NCBI GenBank assembly: GCA_037013495.1
Contig: CM072810.1
Location: 39,213,843-39,277,842, forward strand
DNA: 64,000 nt
DNA from: Hippophae tibetana
Taxonomy: Eukaryota > Streptophyta > Magnoliopsida > Rosales > Elaeagnaceae
Direction: 5' to 3'
The notes beneath the pieces are model-generated. The model saw only the letters and a program-made list of their open reading frames with translations. It was not told the origin of the DNA and made no database searches. Numbering within the stretch: position 1 is the first letter of the stretch; every line of letters starts with the position of its first letter. A program made the position numbers and the translations under genes. Below are positions 26,501 through 40,034 of this stretch, in pieces.

Positions 26501-29500
26501 AATATGATTATTTCAATGAATTTATAGTTGTATTTCTTCCAAGCGACTTCAAACATTTTGGGGACCACTCATATAGGCATTTGAGCAAAAAACTAAATCT
26601 AGAACTATGCAGCGGAACATAAATTTTGAACTCTATATCATGCAAGAGGATGAAACTTTGAACAAATTCTACCCAGGTTTTTCAATCAATTTCAACTACC
26701 CGTACAATTTGTATGGACATATTTGGAAAAAAAAGTAGATTGAGAAAATTGTTGTTAGCCTACATTATCATTTTCAAGAAAAAGATACCTTGCTTAAATC
26801 CATGTAGAAGGCCTCTTAACTTACTATTAAATGAATCAGTTGGGAAATTATTCGAACTGCATCACTTGTTACCAAGATGATGGCAATCCATTGTCGTGGA
26901 CGGAAAGAGCTTGAATTTATAGACATCAAGTATAGTGGTACGAGCGAAGCTATTTTGACACAATTGTTAGAAATGATGAATCTAATACCAATGAAGAGAA
27001 AATATCTATACTTTCCCATAGATTTACTAAATTTCTTAGAAAGAATAAACCCGTTTTTAGGGATTTAAAAAAAGGTAATCTGAGCTCTAAAATGATTATT
27101 TCAATGAATTTATAGTTGTATTTCTTCCAAGCGACTTCAAACATTTTGGAGACCACTCATATAGGCATTTGAACAAAAAATTAAATCTAGGACTATGCAG
27201 CTGGACATAAATTTTGAACTCTATATCATGCAAGAGGATGAAACTTTGAACAAATTCTACCCAGGTTTTTCAATCAATTTCAACTACCCGTACAATTTGG
27301 ATGGACCTATTTGGAAAAAAAAGTAGATTGAGAAAATTGTTGTTAGCCTACATTATCATTTTCAAGAAAAAGAAACCTTGCTTAAATCCATATAGATGGC
27401 CTGTGAACTTACTGTTAAATGAATCAGTTTGGAAATTATTCGAACTGCATTATTTGTTGCCAAGATGATAGCCATCCACGTTCCTGGACGGAAAGAGCTT
27501 GACTTTATAGAAATCAAGTATAGTGGTACGAGGGAAGCTATTTTGACACAATTGTTAGAAATGATGAATCTAATACCAATGGAGAGAAAATATCTATACT
27601 TTCCCATAGATTTACTAAATTTCTTAGAAAGATTAAACCCGTTTTTAGGGATTTAAGAAAAAGGTAATACGAGCTCTAAAATGATTATTTCAATGAATTT
27701 ATAGTTGTATTTCTTCCAAGCGACTTCAAACATTTTGGAGACCACTTATATAGGCATTTGAGCCAAAAACTAAATCTAGAACTATGCAGCTGAACATAAA
27801 TTTTGAACTCTATATCATGCAAGAGGATGAAACTTTGAACAAATTCTGCCCAGGTTTTTCAATCAATTTCAACTACCCGTACAATTTGGATGGACCTATT
27901 TGGAAAAAAAAGTAGATTGAGAAAATTGTTGTTAGCCTACATTATCATTTTCAAGAAAAAGAAACCTTGCTTAAATCCATATAGATGGCCTGTGAACTTA
28001 CTGTTAAATGAATCAGTTTGGAAATTATTCGAACTGCATTATTTGTTGCCAAGATGATAGCCATCCACGTTCCTGGACGGAAAGAGCTTGACTTTATAGA
28101 CATCAAGTATAGTGGTACGAGCGAAGCTATTTTGACACAATTGTTAGAAATGATGAATCTAATACCAATGGAGAGAAAATATCTATACTTTCCCATAGAT
28201 TTACTAAATTTCTTAGAAAGAATAAACCCGTTTTTAGGGATTTAAGAAAAAGATAATCCGAGCTCTAAAATGATTATTTCAATGAATTTATTGTTGTATT
28301 TCTTCCAAGCAACTTCAAACATTTTGGAGACCACTCATATAGGCATTTGAGCAAAAAACTAAATCTAGAACTATGCAGCTGAACAGAAATTTTGAACTCT
28401 ATATCATGCAAGAGGATGAAACTTTGAACAAATTCTACGCAGGTTTTTCAATCATTATCAACTCCTCGTACAATTTGGATGGATCTATTTGGAAAAAAAA
28501 GTAGATTGAGAAAATTGTTGTTAGCCTACATTTTCATTTTCAAGAAAAAGATACCTTGCTTAAATCCATATAGATCGCCTGTGAACTTACTGTTAAATGA
28601 ATCAGTTGGGAAATTATTCGAACTGCATCACTTGTTACCAAGATGATGGCAATCCATTGTCGTGGACGGAAAGAGCTTGACTTTATAGACATCAAGTATA
28701 GTGGTACGAGCGAAGCTATTTTGACACAATTTTTAGAAATGATGAATCTAATACCAATGAAGAGAAAATATCTATACTTTCCCATAGATTTACTAAATTT
28801 CTTAGAAAGAATAAACCCGTTTTTAGGGATTTAAAAAAAGGTAATCTGAACTCTAAAATGATTATTTCAATGAATTTATAGTTGTATTTCTTCCAAGCGA
28901 CTTCAAACATTTTGGAGACCACTCATATAGGCATTTGAACAAAAAATTAAATCTAGGACTATGCAGCTGAACATAAATTTTGAACTCTATATCATGCAAG
29001 AGGATGAAACTTTGACCAAATTCTACCCAGGTTTTTCAATCAATTTCAACTACCCGTACAATTTGGATGGACCTATTTGGAAAAAAAAGTAGATTGAGAA
29101 AATTGTTGTTAGCCAACATTATCATTTTCAAGAAAAAGAAACCTTGCTTAAATCCATATAGATGGCCTGTGAACTTACTGTTAAATGAATCAGTTTGGAA
29201 ATTATTCGAACTGCATTATTTGTTGCCAAGATGATAGCCATCCACGTTCCTGGACGGAAAGAGCTTGACTTTATAGACATCAAGTATAGTGGTACGAGCG
29301 AAGCTATTTTGACACAATTGTTAGAAATGATGAATCTAATACCAATGGAGAGAAAATATCTATACTTTCCCATAGATTTACTAAATTTCTTAGAAAGAAT
29401 AAACCCGTTTTTAGGGATTTAAGAAAAAGATAATCCGAGCTCTAAAATGATTATTTCAATGAATTTATTGTTGTATTTCTTCCAAGCAACTTCAAACATT

Positions 29501-31210
29501 TTGGAGACCACTCATATAGGCATTTGAGCAAAAAACTATATCTAGAACTATGCAGCAGAACAGAAATTTTGAACTCTATATCATGCAAGAGGATGAAACT
29601 TTGAAGAAATTCTACGCAGGTTTTTCAATCATTATCTACTCCTCGTACAATTTGGATGGATCTATTTGGAAAAAAAAGTAGATTGAGAAAATTGTTGTTA
29701 GCCTACATTTTCATTTTCAAGAAAAAGATACCTTGCTTAAATCCATATAGAAGGCCTGTGAACTTACTGTTAAATGAATCAGTTGGGAAATTATTCGAAC
29801 TGCATCACTTGTTACCAAGATGATGGCAATCCATTGTCGTGGACGGAAAGAGCTTGACTTTATAGACATCAAGTATAGTGGTACGAGCGAAGCTATTTTG
29901 ACATAATTGTTAGAAATGATGAATCTAATACCAATGAAGAGAAAATAGCTATACTTTCCCATAGATTTACTAAATTTCTTAGAAAGAATAAACCCATTTT
30001 TAGGGATTTTCAAAAAAGGTAATCCGAGATCTAAAATAAGTATTTCAATGAATTTATAGTTGTACTTCTTCCAAGAAACTTCAAACATTTTGGAGACCAC
30101 TCATATAGGCATTTGAGCAAAAAAATAAATCTAGAACTATGCAGCTCAACATAAATTTTGAACTCTATATCATGCAAGAGGATGAAACTTTGAACAAATT
30201 CAATGCAGGTTTTGCAATCATTATCAACTACCCGTACAATTTTTGATGGACCTATTTCGAAAAAAAAGTAGATTGAGAATATTGTTGTTAGCCTACATTA
30301 TCATTTTCACGAAAAAGATACCTTGCTTAAATCCATATAGAAGGCCTGTGAACTTACTGTTAAATGAATCAGTTGGGAAATTATTCGAACTACATTATTT
30401 GTTCCCAAGATGATAGCAATCCACTTTCGCGGACAGAAAGAGCTTGACTTTATAGACATCAAGTGTAGTGGTACGAGCGAAGCTATTTTGACACAATTGT
30501 TAGAAATGATGAATCTAATACCAATGATGAGAAATATCTATACTTTCCCATAGATTTACTAAATTTCTTAGAAAGAATAAACCCGTTTGTAGGGATTTAA
30601 AAAAAGGTAATCCGAGCTCTAAAATGATTATTTCAAAGAATTGCTAGTTGTATTTCTTCCAAGCGACTTCAAACATTTTGGGGACCAATCATATAGGCAT
30701 TTGAGCAAAAAACTAAATCTAGAACTATGCAGCGGAACATAAATTTTGAACTCTATATCATGCAAGAGGATGAAACTTTGAACAAATTCTACCCAGGTTT
30801 TTCAATCAATTTCAACTACCCGTACAATTTGTATGGACATATTTGGAAAAAAAAGTAGATTGAGAAAATTGTTGTTAGCCTACATTATCATTTTCCAGAA
30901 AAAGAAACCTTGCTTAAATCCATATAGATGGCCTGTGAACTTACTGTTAAATGAATCAGTTTAGAAATTATTCGAACTGCATTATTTGTTGCCAAGATGA
31001 TAGCCATCCACGTTCGTGGACAGAAAGAGCTTGACTTTATAGACATCAAGTATAGTGGTACGAGCGAAGCTATTTTGACACAATTGTTAGAAATGATGAA
31101 TCTAATACCAATGGAGAGAAAATATCTATACTTTCCCATAGATTTACTAAATTTCTTAGAAAGAATAAACCCGTTTTTAAGGATTTAAGAAAAAGGTAAT
31201 CCGAGCTCTA
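23561..31210 (+). repeat. Thirteen monomers with three-unit periodicity (1765 bp) and recombinant units
   Basis: A G-H pair (23561, 24149) is followed by units at 24737, 25326 and 25914 that recur from 26502 at an offset of 1765 bp. A subtype with catccacgttcctgg occurs near 25710, 27474, 28063 and 29240, adjacent or spaced by whole units. The units at 24737, 26502 and near 28267 have an ordinary first half and the G-type second half (tgcatcacttgttacc, gatggcaatccattgtc). The H-plus-next-unit segment at 24149 has a looser copy near 30018, ten monomers away, with shared ttcccaagatg and gacagaaag. Confidence 0.8.
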
Positions 31211-31903
31211 AAATGATTATTTCAATGAATTTATAGTTGTATTTCTTCCAAGCAACTTCAAACATTTCGGAGACCACTTATATAGGCATTTGAATAAACA
31301 ACGAAATCTAGAACTATGCAGCTGAACATAAATTTTGAACTCTATATCATGCAAGAGGATGAAACTTTGAACAAATTCTATGCAGGTTTTTCAATCATTA
31401 TCAACTGCCCGTACAATTTGGATGGACCTATTTGGAAAAAAAGTAGATTGAAAAAATTGTTGTTAGCCTAAATTATCATTTTCAAGAAAAAGATACCTTG
31501 CTTAAATCCATATAGAAGGCCTGTGAACTTACTGTTAAATGAATCAGTTGGGAAATTATTCGAACTCATTTATTTGTTGCCAAGATGATAGCAATCGACT
31601 TTCGCGGACGGAAAGAGCTTGACTTTGTAGACATCAAGTATAGTGGTACGAGCGAAGCTATTTTGACACAATTGTTAGAAATGATGAATCTAATACCAAT
31701 GAAGAGAAAATATCTATACTTTCCCATAGATTTACTAAATTTCGTAGAAAGAATAAACCCGTTTTTAGGGATTTAAGAAAAAGTTAATCCGAGCTCTAAA
31801 ATGACTATTTCAATGAATTTATTGTTGTATTTCTTCCAAGCGACTTCAAACATTTTGGAGACCACTCATATAGGCATTTGAGCAAAAAAATAAATCTAGA
31901 ACT

Positions 31904-32176
31904 ATGCAGCTGAACAGAAATTTTGAACTCTATATCATGCAAGAGGATGAAACTTTGAACAAATTCTACTCAGGTTTTTCAATCATTATCAACTGCTCGT
32001 ACTATTTGGATGGACCTATTTGGAAAAAAAGTAGATTGAAAAAATTGTTGTTAGCCAACATTATCATTTTCAAGAAAAAGATACCTTGCTTAAATCCATA
32101 TAGAAGGCCTGTGAACTTACTGTTAAATGAATCACTTTGGAAATTATTCGAACTGCATTATTTGTTGCCAAGATGA
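31904..32176 (+). pseudogene. Decayed reading frame A, best preserved example
   Basis: In this monomer (start 31799) the A-tract is seven long, and a 90-codon frame stays open from ATGCAGCTGAACAG to a TGA inside ATGATAG. In most copies eight or nine As put a TAG right after the tract and split the frame. The product would begin MQLNRNFELYIMQEDETLN and carry a lysine-rich middle (KKSRLKKLLLANIIIFKKK). No known domain is recognisable. The equally long antisense frames across the same DNA argue that length alone is not evidence of coding. It is listed as a possible remnant only. Confidence 0.2.
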
Positions 32177-32364
32177 TAGCAATCCACTTTCGTGGACGGA
32201 AAGAGCTTGACTTTATAGACATCAAGTATAGTGGTACGAGCGAAGCTATTTTGACACAATTGTTAGAAATGATGAATCTAATACCAATGAAAAGAAAATA
32301 TCTATACTTTCCCATAGATTTACTAAATTTCGTAGAAAGAATAAACCCGTTTTTAGGGATTTAA
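32137..32364 (+). pseudogene. Decayed reading frame B, overlapping frame A
   Basis: A 75-codon frame (first codon TTG; internal ATG at 32173) ends at TAA 32362-32364. The ATG overlaps the stop of frame A as ATGA, so A and B are one base out of register. The part KELDFIDIKYSGTSEA corresponds to EIGAQDIKDSGESEQ in the inverted copy. After that point the homology moves to frame C. Frame B is open in most of the 108 monomers, yet those copies also keep antisense frames open, so selection for a product is not shown. Confidence 0.2.
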
Positions 32365-35300
32365 GAAAAAGTTAATCCGAGCTCTAAAATGATTATTTCA
32401 ATGAATTTATTGTTGTATTTCTTCCAAGTGACTTCAAACATTTTGGAGACCACTCATATAGGCATTTGAGCAAAAAAATAAATCTAGAACTATGCAGCTG
32501 AACAGAAATTTTGAACTCTATATCATGCAAGAGGATGAAACTTTGAACAAATTCTACGCAGGTTTTTCAATCATTATCAACTGCTCGTACAATTTGGATG
32601 GACCTATTTGGAAAAAAAGTAGATTGAAAAAATTGTTGTTAGCCAACATTATCATTTTCAAAAAAAAGATACCTTGCTTAAATCCATATAGAAGGCCTGT
32701 GAACTTACTGTTAAATGAATCACTTTGGAAATTATTCGAACTACATTATTTGTTGCCAAGATGATAGCAATCCACTTTCGTGGACGGAAAGAGCTTGACT
32801 TTATAGACATCAAGTATAGTGGTACGAGCGAAGCTATTTTGACACAATTGTTAGAAATGATGAATCTAATACCAATGGAGAGAAAATATCTATACTTTCC
32901 CATATATTTACTAAATTTCTTAGAAAGAATAAACTCGTTTTTAGGGATTTAAAAAAAAGGTAATCCGAGCTCTCAAATGATTATTTCAATTAATTTGTAG
33001 TTGTATTTCTTCCAAGCAACTTCAAACATTTTGGAGACCACTCATATAGGCATTTGAGCAAAAAACTAACTCTAGAACTATGCTATTGAACAGAAATTTT
33101 GCACTCTATATCATGCAAGAGGATGAAACATTGAACAAATTCTATGCGGGTTATCAAACATTATCAACTACTTGACCAATTTGGATGGACCTATATTGAA
33201 AAAAAAGTAGATTGAGAAATTTTTTGTTAGCCTACATTATAATTTTCAAGAAAAAGATACCTTGCTTAAATCTATATAGAAGGCCTCTTAACTTACTATT
33301 AAATGAATCAGTTGGGAAATTATTCGAACTGCATCACTTGTTACCAAGATGATGGCATTCCATTGTCGTGGATGGAAAGAGCTTGACTTTATAGACATCA
33401 AGTATAGTGGTACGAGCGAAGCTATTTTGACACAATTGTTAGAAATTATGAATCTAATAACAATGAAGGGAAAATATCTATACTTTCCCATAGCTTTACT
33501 AAATTTCTTAGAAAGAATAAAACCGTTTTTAGGGATTTAAAAAAAAGTTAATCCGAGCTCTAAAATGACTATTTCAATGAATTTATTGTTGTATTTCTTC
33601 CAAGCGACTTCAAACATTTTGGAGACCACTCATATAGGCATTTGAGCAAAAAACGAAATCTAGAACTATGCAGCTCAACATAAATTTTGAACTCTATATC
33701 ATGCAAAAGGATGAAACTTTGAACAAATTCTATGCAGGTTTTTGAATCATTATCAACTACCCGTACAATTTGGATGGACCTATTTGGAAAAAAAAGTAGA
33801 TTGAAAAAATTGTTGTTAGCCAACATTATCATTTTCAAGAAAAAGATACCTTGCTTAAATCCATATAGAAGGCCTGTGAACTTACTGTTAAATGAATCAC
33901 TTTGGAAATTATTCGAACTGCATTATTTGTTGCCAAGATGATAGCAATCCACTTTCGTGGACAGAAAGAGCTTGACTTTATAGACATCAAGTATAGTGGT
34001 ACGAGCGAAGCTATTTTGACACAATTGTTAGAAATGATGAATCTAATACCAATGAAGAGAAATATCTATACTTTCCCATAGATTTACTAAATTTCTTAGA
34101 AAGAATAAACCCATTTTTAGGGATTTTCAAAAAAGGTAATCCGAGCTCTAAAATAAGTATTTCAATGAATTTATAGTTGTACTTCTTCCAAGCAACTTCA
34201 AACATTTTGGAGACCACTCATATAGGCATTTGAGCAAAAAAATAAATCTAGAGCTATGCAGCTCAACATAAATTTTGAACTCTATATCATGCAAGAGGAT
34301 GAAACTTTGAACAAATTCTATGCAGGTTTTTCAATCATTATCAACTACCCGTACAATTTGGATGGACCTATTTCGAAAAAAAAGTAGATTGAGAATATTG
34401 TTGTTAGCCTACATTATCATTTTCACGAAAAAGATACCTTGCTTAAATCCATATAGAAGGCCTGTGAACTTACTGTTAAATGAATCAGTTGGGAAATTAT
34501 TCGAACTACATTATTTGTTCCCAAGATGATAGCAATCCACTTTCGCGGACAGAAAGAGCTTGACTTTATAGACATCAAGTATAGTGGTACGAGCGAAGCT
34601 ATTTTGACACAATTGTTAGAAATGATGAATCTAATACCAATGAAGAGAAATATCTATACTTTCCCATAGATTTACTAAATTTCTTAGAAAGAATAAACCC
34701 GTTTTTAGGGATTTAAAAAAAGGTAATCCGAGCTCTAAAATGATTATTTCAATGAATTTATAGTTGTATTTCTTCCAAGCGACTTCAAACATTTTGGAGA
34801 CCACTCAAATAGGCATTTGAGCAAAAAACTAAATCTAGAACTATGCAGCTGAACATAAATTTTGAACTCTATATCATGCAAGAGGATGAAACTTTGAACA
34901 AATTCTACGCTGGTTTTTCAATCAATTTCAACTACCCGTACAATTTGTATGGACATATTTAGAAAAAAAAGTAGATTGAGAAAATTGTTGGTAGCCTACA
35001 TTATCATTTTCAAGAAAAAGAAACCTTGTTTAAATCCATATAGATGGCCTGTGAACTTACTGTTAAATGAATCACTTTGGAAATTATTCGAACTGCATTA
35101 TTTGTTGCCAAGATGATAGCAATCCACTTTCGTGGACGGAAAGAGCTTGACTTTATAGACATCAAGTATAGTGGTACGAGCGAAGCTATTTTGACACAAT
35201 TGTTAGAAATGATGAATCTAATACCAATGGAGAGAAAATATCTATACTTTCCCATATATTTACTAAATTTCTTAGAAAGAATAAACTCGTTTTTAGGGAT

Positions 35301-38300
35301 TTAAAAAAAAGGTAATCCGAGCTCTCAAATGATTATTTCAATTAATTTGTAGTTGTATTTCTTCCAAGCAACTTCAAACATTTTGGAGACCACTCATATA
35401 GGCATTTGAGCAAAAAACTAACTCTAGAACTATGCTATTGAACAGAAATTTTGCACTCTATATCATGCAAGAGGATGAAACATTGAACAAATTCTATGCG
35501 GGTTATCAAACATTATCAACTACTTGACCAATTTGGATGGACCTATATTGAAAAAAAAGTATATTGAGAAATTTTTTGTTAGCCTACATTATAATTTTCA
35601 AGAAAAAGATACCTTGCTTAAATCTATATAGAAGGCCTCTTAACTTACTATTAAATGAATCAGTTGGGAAATTATTCGAACTGCATCACTTGTTACCAAG
35701 ATGATGGCATTCCATTGTCGTGGATGGAAAGAGCTTGACTTTATAGACATCAAGTATAGTGGTACGAGCGAAGCTATTTTGACACAATTGTTAGAAATGA
35801 TGAATCTAATACCAATGAAGAGAAAATAGCTATACTTTCCAATAGATTTACCAAATTTCTTAGAAAGAATAAACCCATTTTTAGGGATTTTCAAAAAAGG
35901 TAATCCGAGCTCTAAAATAAGTATTTCAATGAATTTATAGTTGTACTTCTTCCAAGCAACTTCAAACATTTTGGAGACCACTCATATAGGCATTTGAGCA
36001 AAAAAATAAATCTAGAACTATGCAGCTTAACATAAATTTTGAACTCTATATCATGCAAAAGGATGAAACTTTGAACAAATTCTATGCAGGTTTTTGAATC
36101 ATTATCAACTACCCGTACAATTTGGGTGGACCTATTTGGAAAAAAAAGTAGATTGAGAAAATTATTGTTAGCCTACATTATCATTTTCAAGAAAAAGATA
36201 CCTTGCTTAAATCCATATAGAAGGCCTCTGAACTTACTGTTAAATGAATCAGTTCTGAAATTATTCGAACTGCATTATTTGTTGCCAAGATGATAGCAAT
36301 CCACTTTCGCGGATGGAAAGAGCTTGACTTTATAGAAATCAAGTAAAGTGGTACGAGCGAAGAAATTTTGACACAATTGTTAGAATTTATGAATCTAATA
36401 CCAATGAAGAGAAAATAGCTATACTTTCCAATAGATTTACTAAATTTCTTAGAAAGAATAAACCCATTTTTAGGGATTTTCAAAAAAGGTAATCCGAGCT
36501 CTAAAATAAGTATTTCAATGAATTTATAGTTGTACTTCTTCCAAGCAACTTCAAACATTTTGGAGACCACTCATATAGGCATTTGAGCAAAAAAATAAAT
36601 CTAGAACTATGCAGCTCAACATAAATTTTGAACTCTATATCATGCAAAAGGATGAAACTTTGAACAAATTCTATGCAGGTTTTTGAATCATTATCAACTA
36701 CCCGTACAATTTGGATGGACCTATTTGGAAAAAAAAGTAGATCGAGAAAATTGTTGTTAGCCTACATTATCATTTTCAAGAAAAAGATACCTTGCTTAAA
36801 TCCATATAGAAGGCCTCTGAACTTACTGTTAAATGAATCAGTTGGGAAATTATTCGAACTGCATTATTTGTTGCCAAGATGATAGCAATCCACTTTCGCG
36901 GATGGAAAGAGCTTGACTTTATAGAAATCAAGTAAAGTGGTACGAGCGAAGCAATTTTGACACAATTGTTAGAATTTATGAATCTAATACCAATGAAGAG
37001 AAAATAGCTATACTTTCCCATAGATTTACTAAATTTCTTAGAAAGAATAAACCCATTTTTAGGGATTTTCAAAAAAGGTAATCCGAGATCTAAAATAAGT
37101 ATTTCAATGAATTTATAGTTGTACTTCTTCCAAGCAACTTCAAACATTTTGGAGACCACTCATATAGGCATTTGAGCAAAAAAATAAATCTAGAACTATG
37201 CAGCTCAACATAAATTTTGAACTCTATATCATGCAAGAGGATTAAACTTTGAACAAATTCTATGCAGGTTTTTCAATCATTATCAACTACCCGTACAATT
37301 TGGATGGACCTATTTCGAAAAAAAAGTAGATTGAGAAAATTGTTGTTAGCCTACATTATCATTTTCAAGAAAAAGATACCTTGCTTAAATCCATATAGAA
37401 GGCCTGTGAACTTACTGTTAAATGAATCAGTTGGGAAATTATTCGAACTACATTATTTGTTCCCAAGATGATAGCAATCCACTTTCGCGGACAGAAAGAG
37501 CTTGACTTTATAGACATCAAGTATAGTGGTACGAGCGAAGCTATTTTGACACAATTGTTAGAAATGTTGAATCTAATACCAATGAAGAGAAATATCTATA
37601 CTTTCCCATAGATTTACTAAATTTCTTAGAAAGAATAAACCCGTTTTTAGGGATTTAAAAAAAGGTAATCCGAGCTCTAAAATGATTATTTCAATGAATT
37701 TATAGTTGTATTTCTTCCAAGCGACTTCAAACATTTTGGAGACCACTCATATAGGCATTTGAGCAAAAAACTAAATCTAGAACTATGCAGCTGAACATAA
37801 ATTTTGAACTCTATATCATGCAAGAGGATGAAACTTTGAACAAATTCTACCCAGGTTTTTCAATCAATTTCAACTACCCGTACAATTTGGATGGACATGT
37901 TTGGAAAAAAAAGTAGATTGAAAAAATTGTTGTTAGCCTACATTATCATTTTCAAGAAAAAGAAACCTTGTTTAAATCCATATAGATGGCCTGTGAACTT
38001 ACTGTTAAATGAATCAGTTTGGAAATTATTCGAACTGCATTATTTGTTGCCAAGATGATAGCAATCCACTTTCGTGGATGGAAAGTGCTTGACTTTATAG
38101 ACATCAAGTATAGTGGTACGAGCGAAGCTATTTTGACACAATTGTTAGAAATGATGAATCTAATACCAATGGAGAGAAAATATCTATACTTTCCCATATA
38201 TTTACTAAATTTCTTAGAAAGAATAAACCCGTTTTTAGGGATTTAAGAAAAAGATAATCCAACCTCTAAAATGATTATTTCAATGAATTTATTGTTGTAT

Positions 38301-40034
38301 TTCTTCCAAGCAACTTCAAACATTTTGGAGACAACTCATATAGGCATTTGAGCAAAAAACTAAATCTAGAACTATGCAGCTGAACAGTAATTTTGAACTC
38401 TATATCATGCAAATGGATGAAACTTTGAAGAAATTCTACGCAGGTTTTTCAATCATTATCAACTACTCGTACAATTTGGATGGATCTATTTGAAAAAAAA
38501 AGTAGATTGAGAAAATTGTTGTTAGCCTACATTTTCATTTTCAAGAAAAAGATACCTTGCTTAAATCCATATAGAAGGCCTGTGAAATTACTATTAAATG
38601 AATCCGTTTGGAAATTATTCGAACTGCATTATTTGTTGCCAAGATGATAGCAATCCACTTTCGTGGACGGAAAGAGCTTGACTTTATAGACATCAAGTAT
38701 AGTGGTACGAGCGAAGCTATTTTGACACAATTGTTAGAAATGATGAATCTAATACCAATGAAGAGAAAATATCTATACGTTCCCATAGATTTACTAAATT
38801 TCTTAGAAAGAATAAACCGGTTTTTAAGTATTTAAGAAAAAGGTAATCCGAGCTCTAAAATGATTATTTCAATGAATTTATAGTTGTATTTCTTCCAAGC
38901 AACTTCAAACATTTTGGAGACCACATATATAGGCATTTGAACAAAAAACTAAATCTAGAACTATGCAGCTGAACATAAATTTTGAACTCTATATCATGCG
39001 AGAGGATGAAACTTTGAACAAATTCTATGCAGGTTTTTCATTCATTATCAACTGCCCGTACAATTTGGATGGACCTATTTGAAAAAAAAAGTAGATTGAG
39101 AAAATTGTTGTTAGCCTAAATTATCATTTTCAAGAAAAAGATACCTTGCTTAAATCCATATAGAAGGCCTGTGAAATTACTGTTAAATGAATCAGTTGGG
39201 AAATTATTCGAACTGATTTATTTGTTGCCAAGATGATAGCAATCGACTTTCGCGGACGGAAAGAGCTTGACTTTATAGACATCAAGTATAGTGGTACGAG
39301 CGAAGCTATTTTGACACAATTGTTAGAAATGATGAATCTAATACCAATGAAGAGAAAATATCTATACTTTCCCATAGATTTACTAAATTTCGTAGAAAGA
39401 ATAAACCCGTTTTTAGGGATTTAAGAAAAAGTTAATCCGAGCTCTAAAATGATTATTTCAATGAATTTATTGTTGTATTTCTTCCAAGCGACTTCAAACA
39501 TTTTGGAGACCTCTCATATAGGCAGTTGAGCAAAAAACTAAATCTAGAACTATTGAGCTGAACAGAAATTTTGAACTCTATATCATGCAAGAGGATGAAA
39601 CTTTGAACAAATTCTACGCAAATTTTTCAATCATTATCAACTGCTCGTACAATTTGGATGGACCTATTTGGAAAAAAAGTAGATTGAAAAAATTTTTGTT
39701 AGCCTACATTATCATTTTCAAGAAAAAGATACCTTGCTTAAATCCATATAGAAGGCCTGTGAACTTACTGTTAAATGAATCAGTTTGGAAATTATTCGAA
39801 CTGCATTATTTGTTGCCAAGATGATAGCAATCCACTTTCGTGGACGGAAAGAGCTTGACTTTATAGACATCAAGTATAGTGGTACGAGCGAAGCTATTTT
39901 GACACAATTGTTAGAAATGATGAATCTAATACCAATGGAGAGAAAATATCTATACTTTCCCATATATTTACTAAATTTCTTAGAAAGAATAAACCCGTTT
40001 TTAGGGATTTAAGAAAAAGATAATCCGAGCTCTA

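Larger units (their letters stand above)
31211..40034 (+). repeat. Fifteen mixed monomers with a 2352-bp repeat
   Basis: G units at 32975 and 35327 lie 2352 bp (four monomers) apart, and the preceding half units match too (catatatttac and aaactcg variants at 32902-32935 and 35254-35287). Units with a seven-A tract near 32020 and 32610 keep the upstream short frame open, unlike most of the array. H-type units at 35915, 36503 and 37092 stand in a row; two of them share tagaatttatgaatc, showing single-monomer duplication. No non-satellite DNA is present. Confidence 0.8.
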
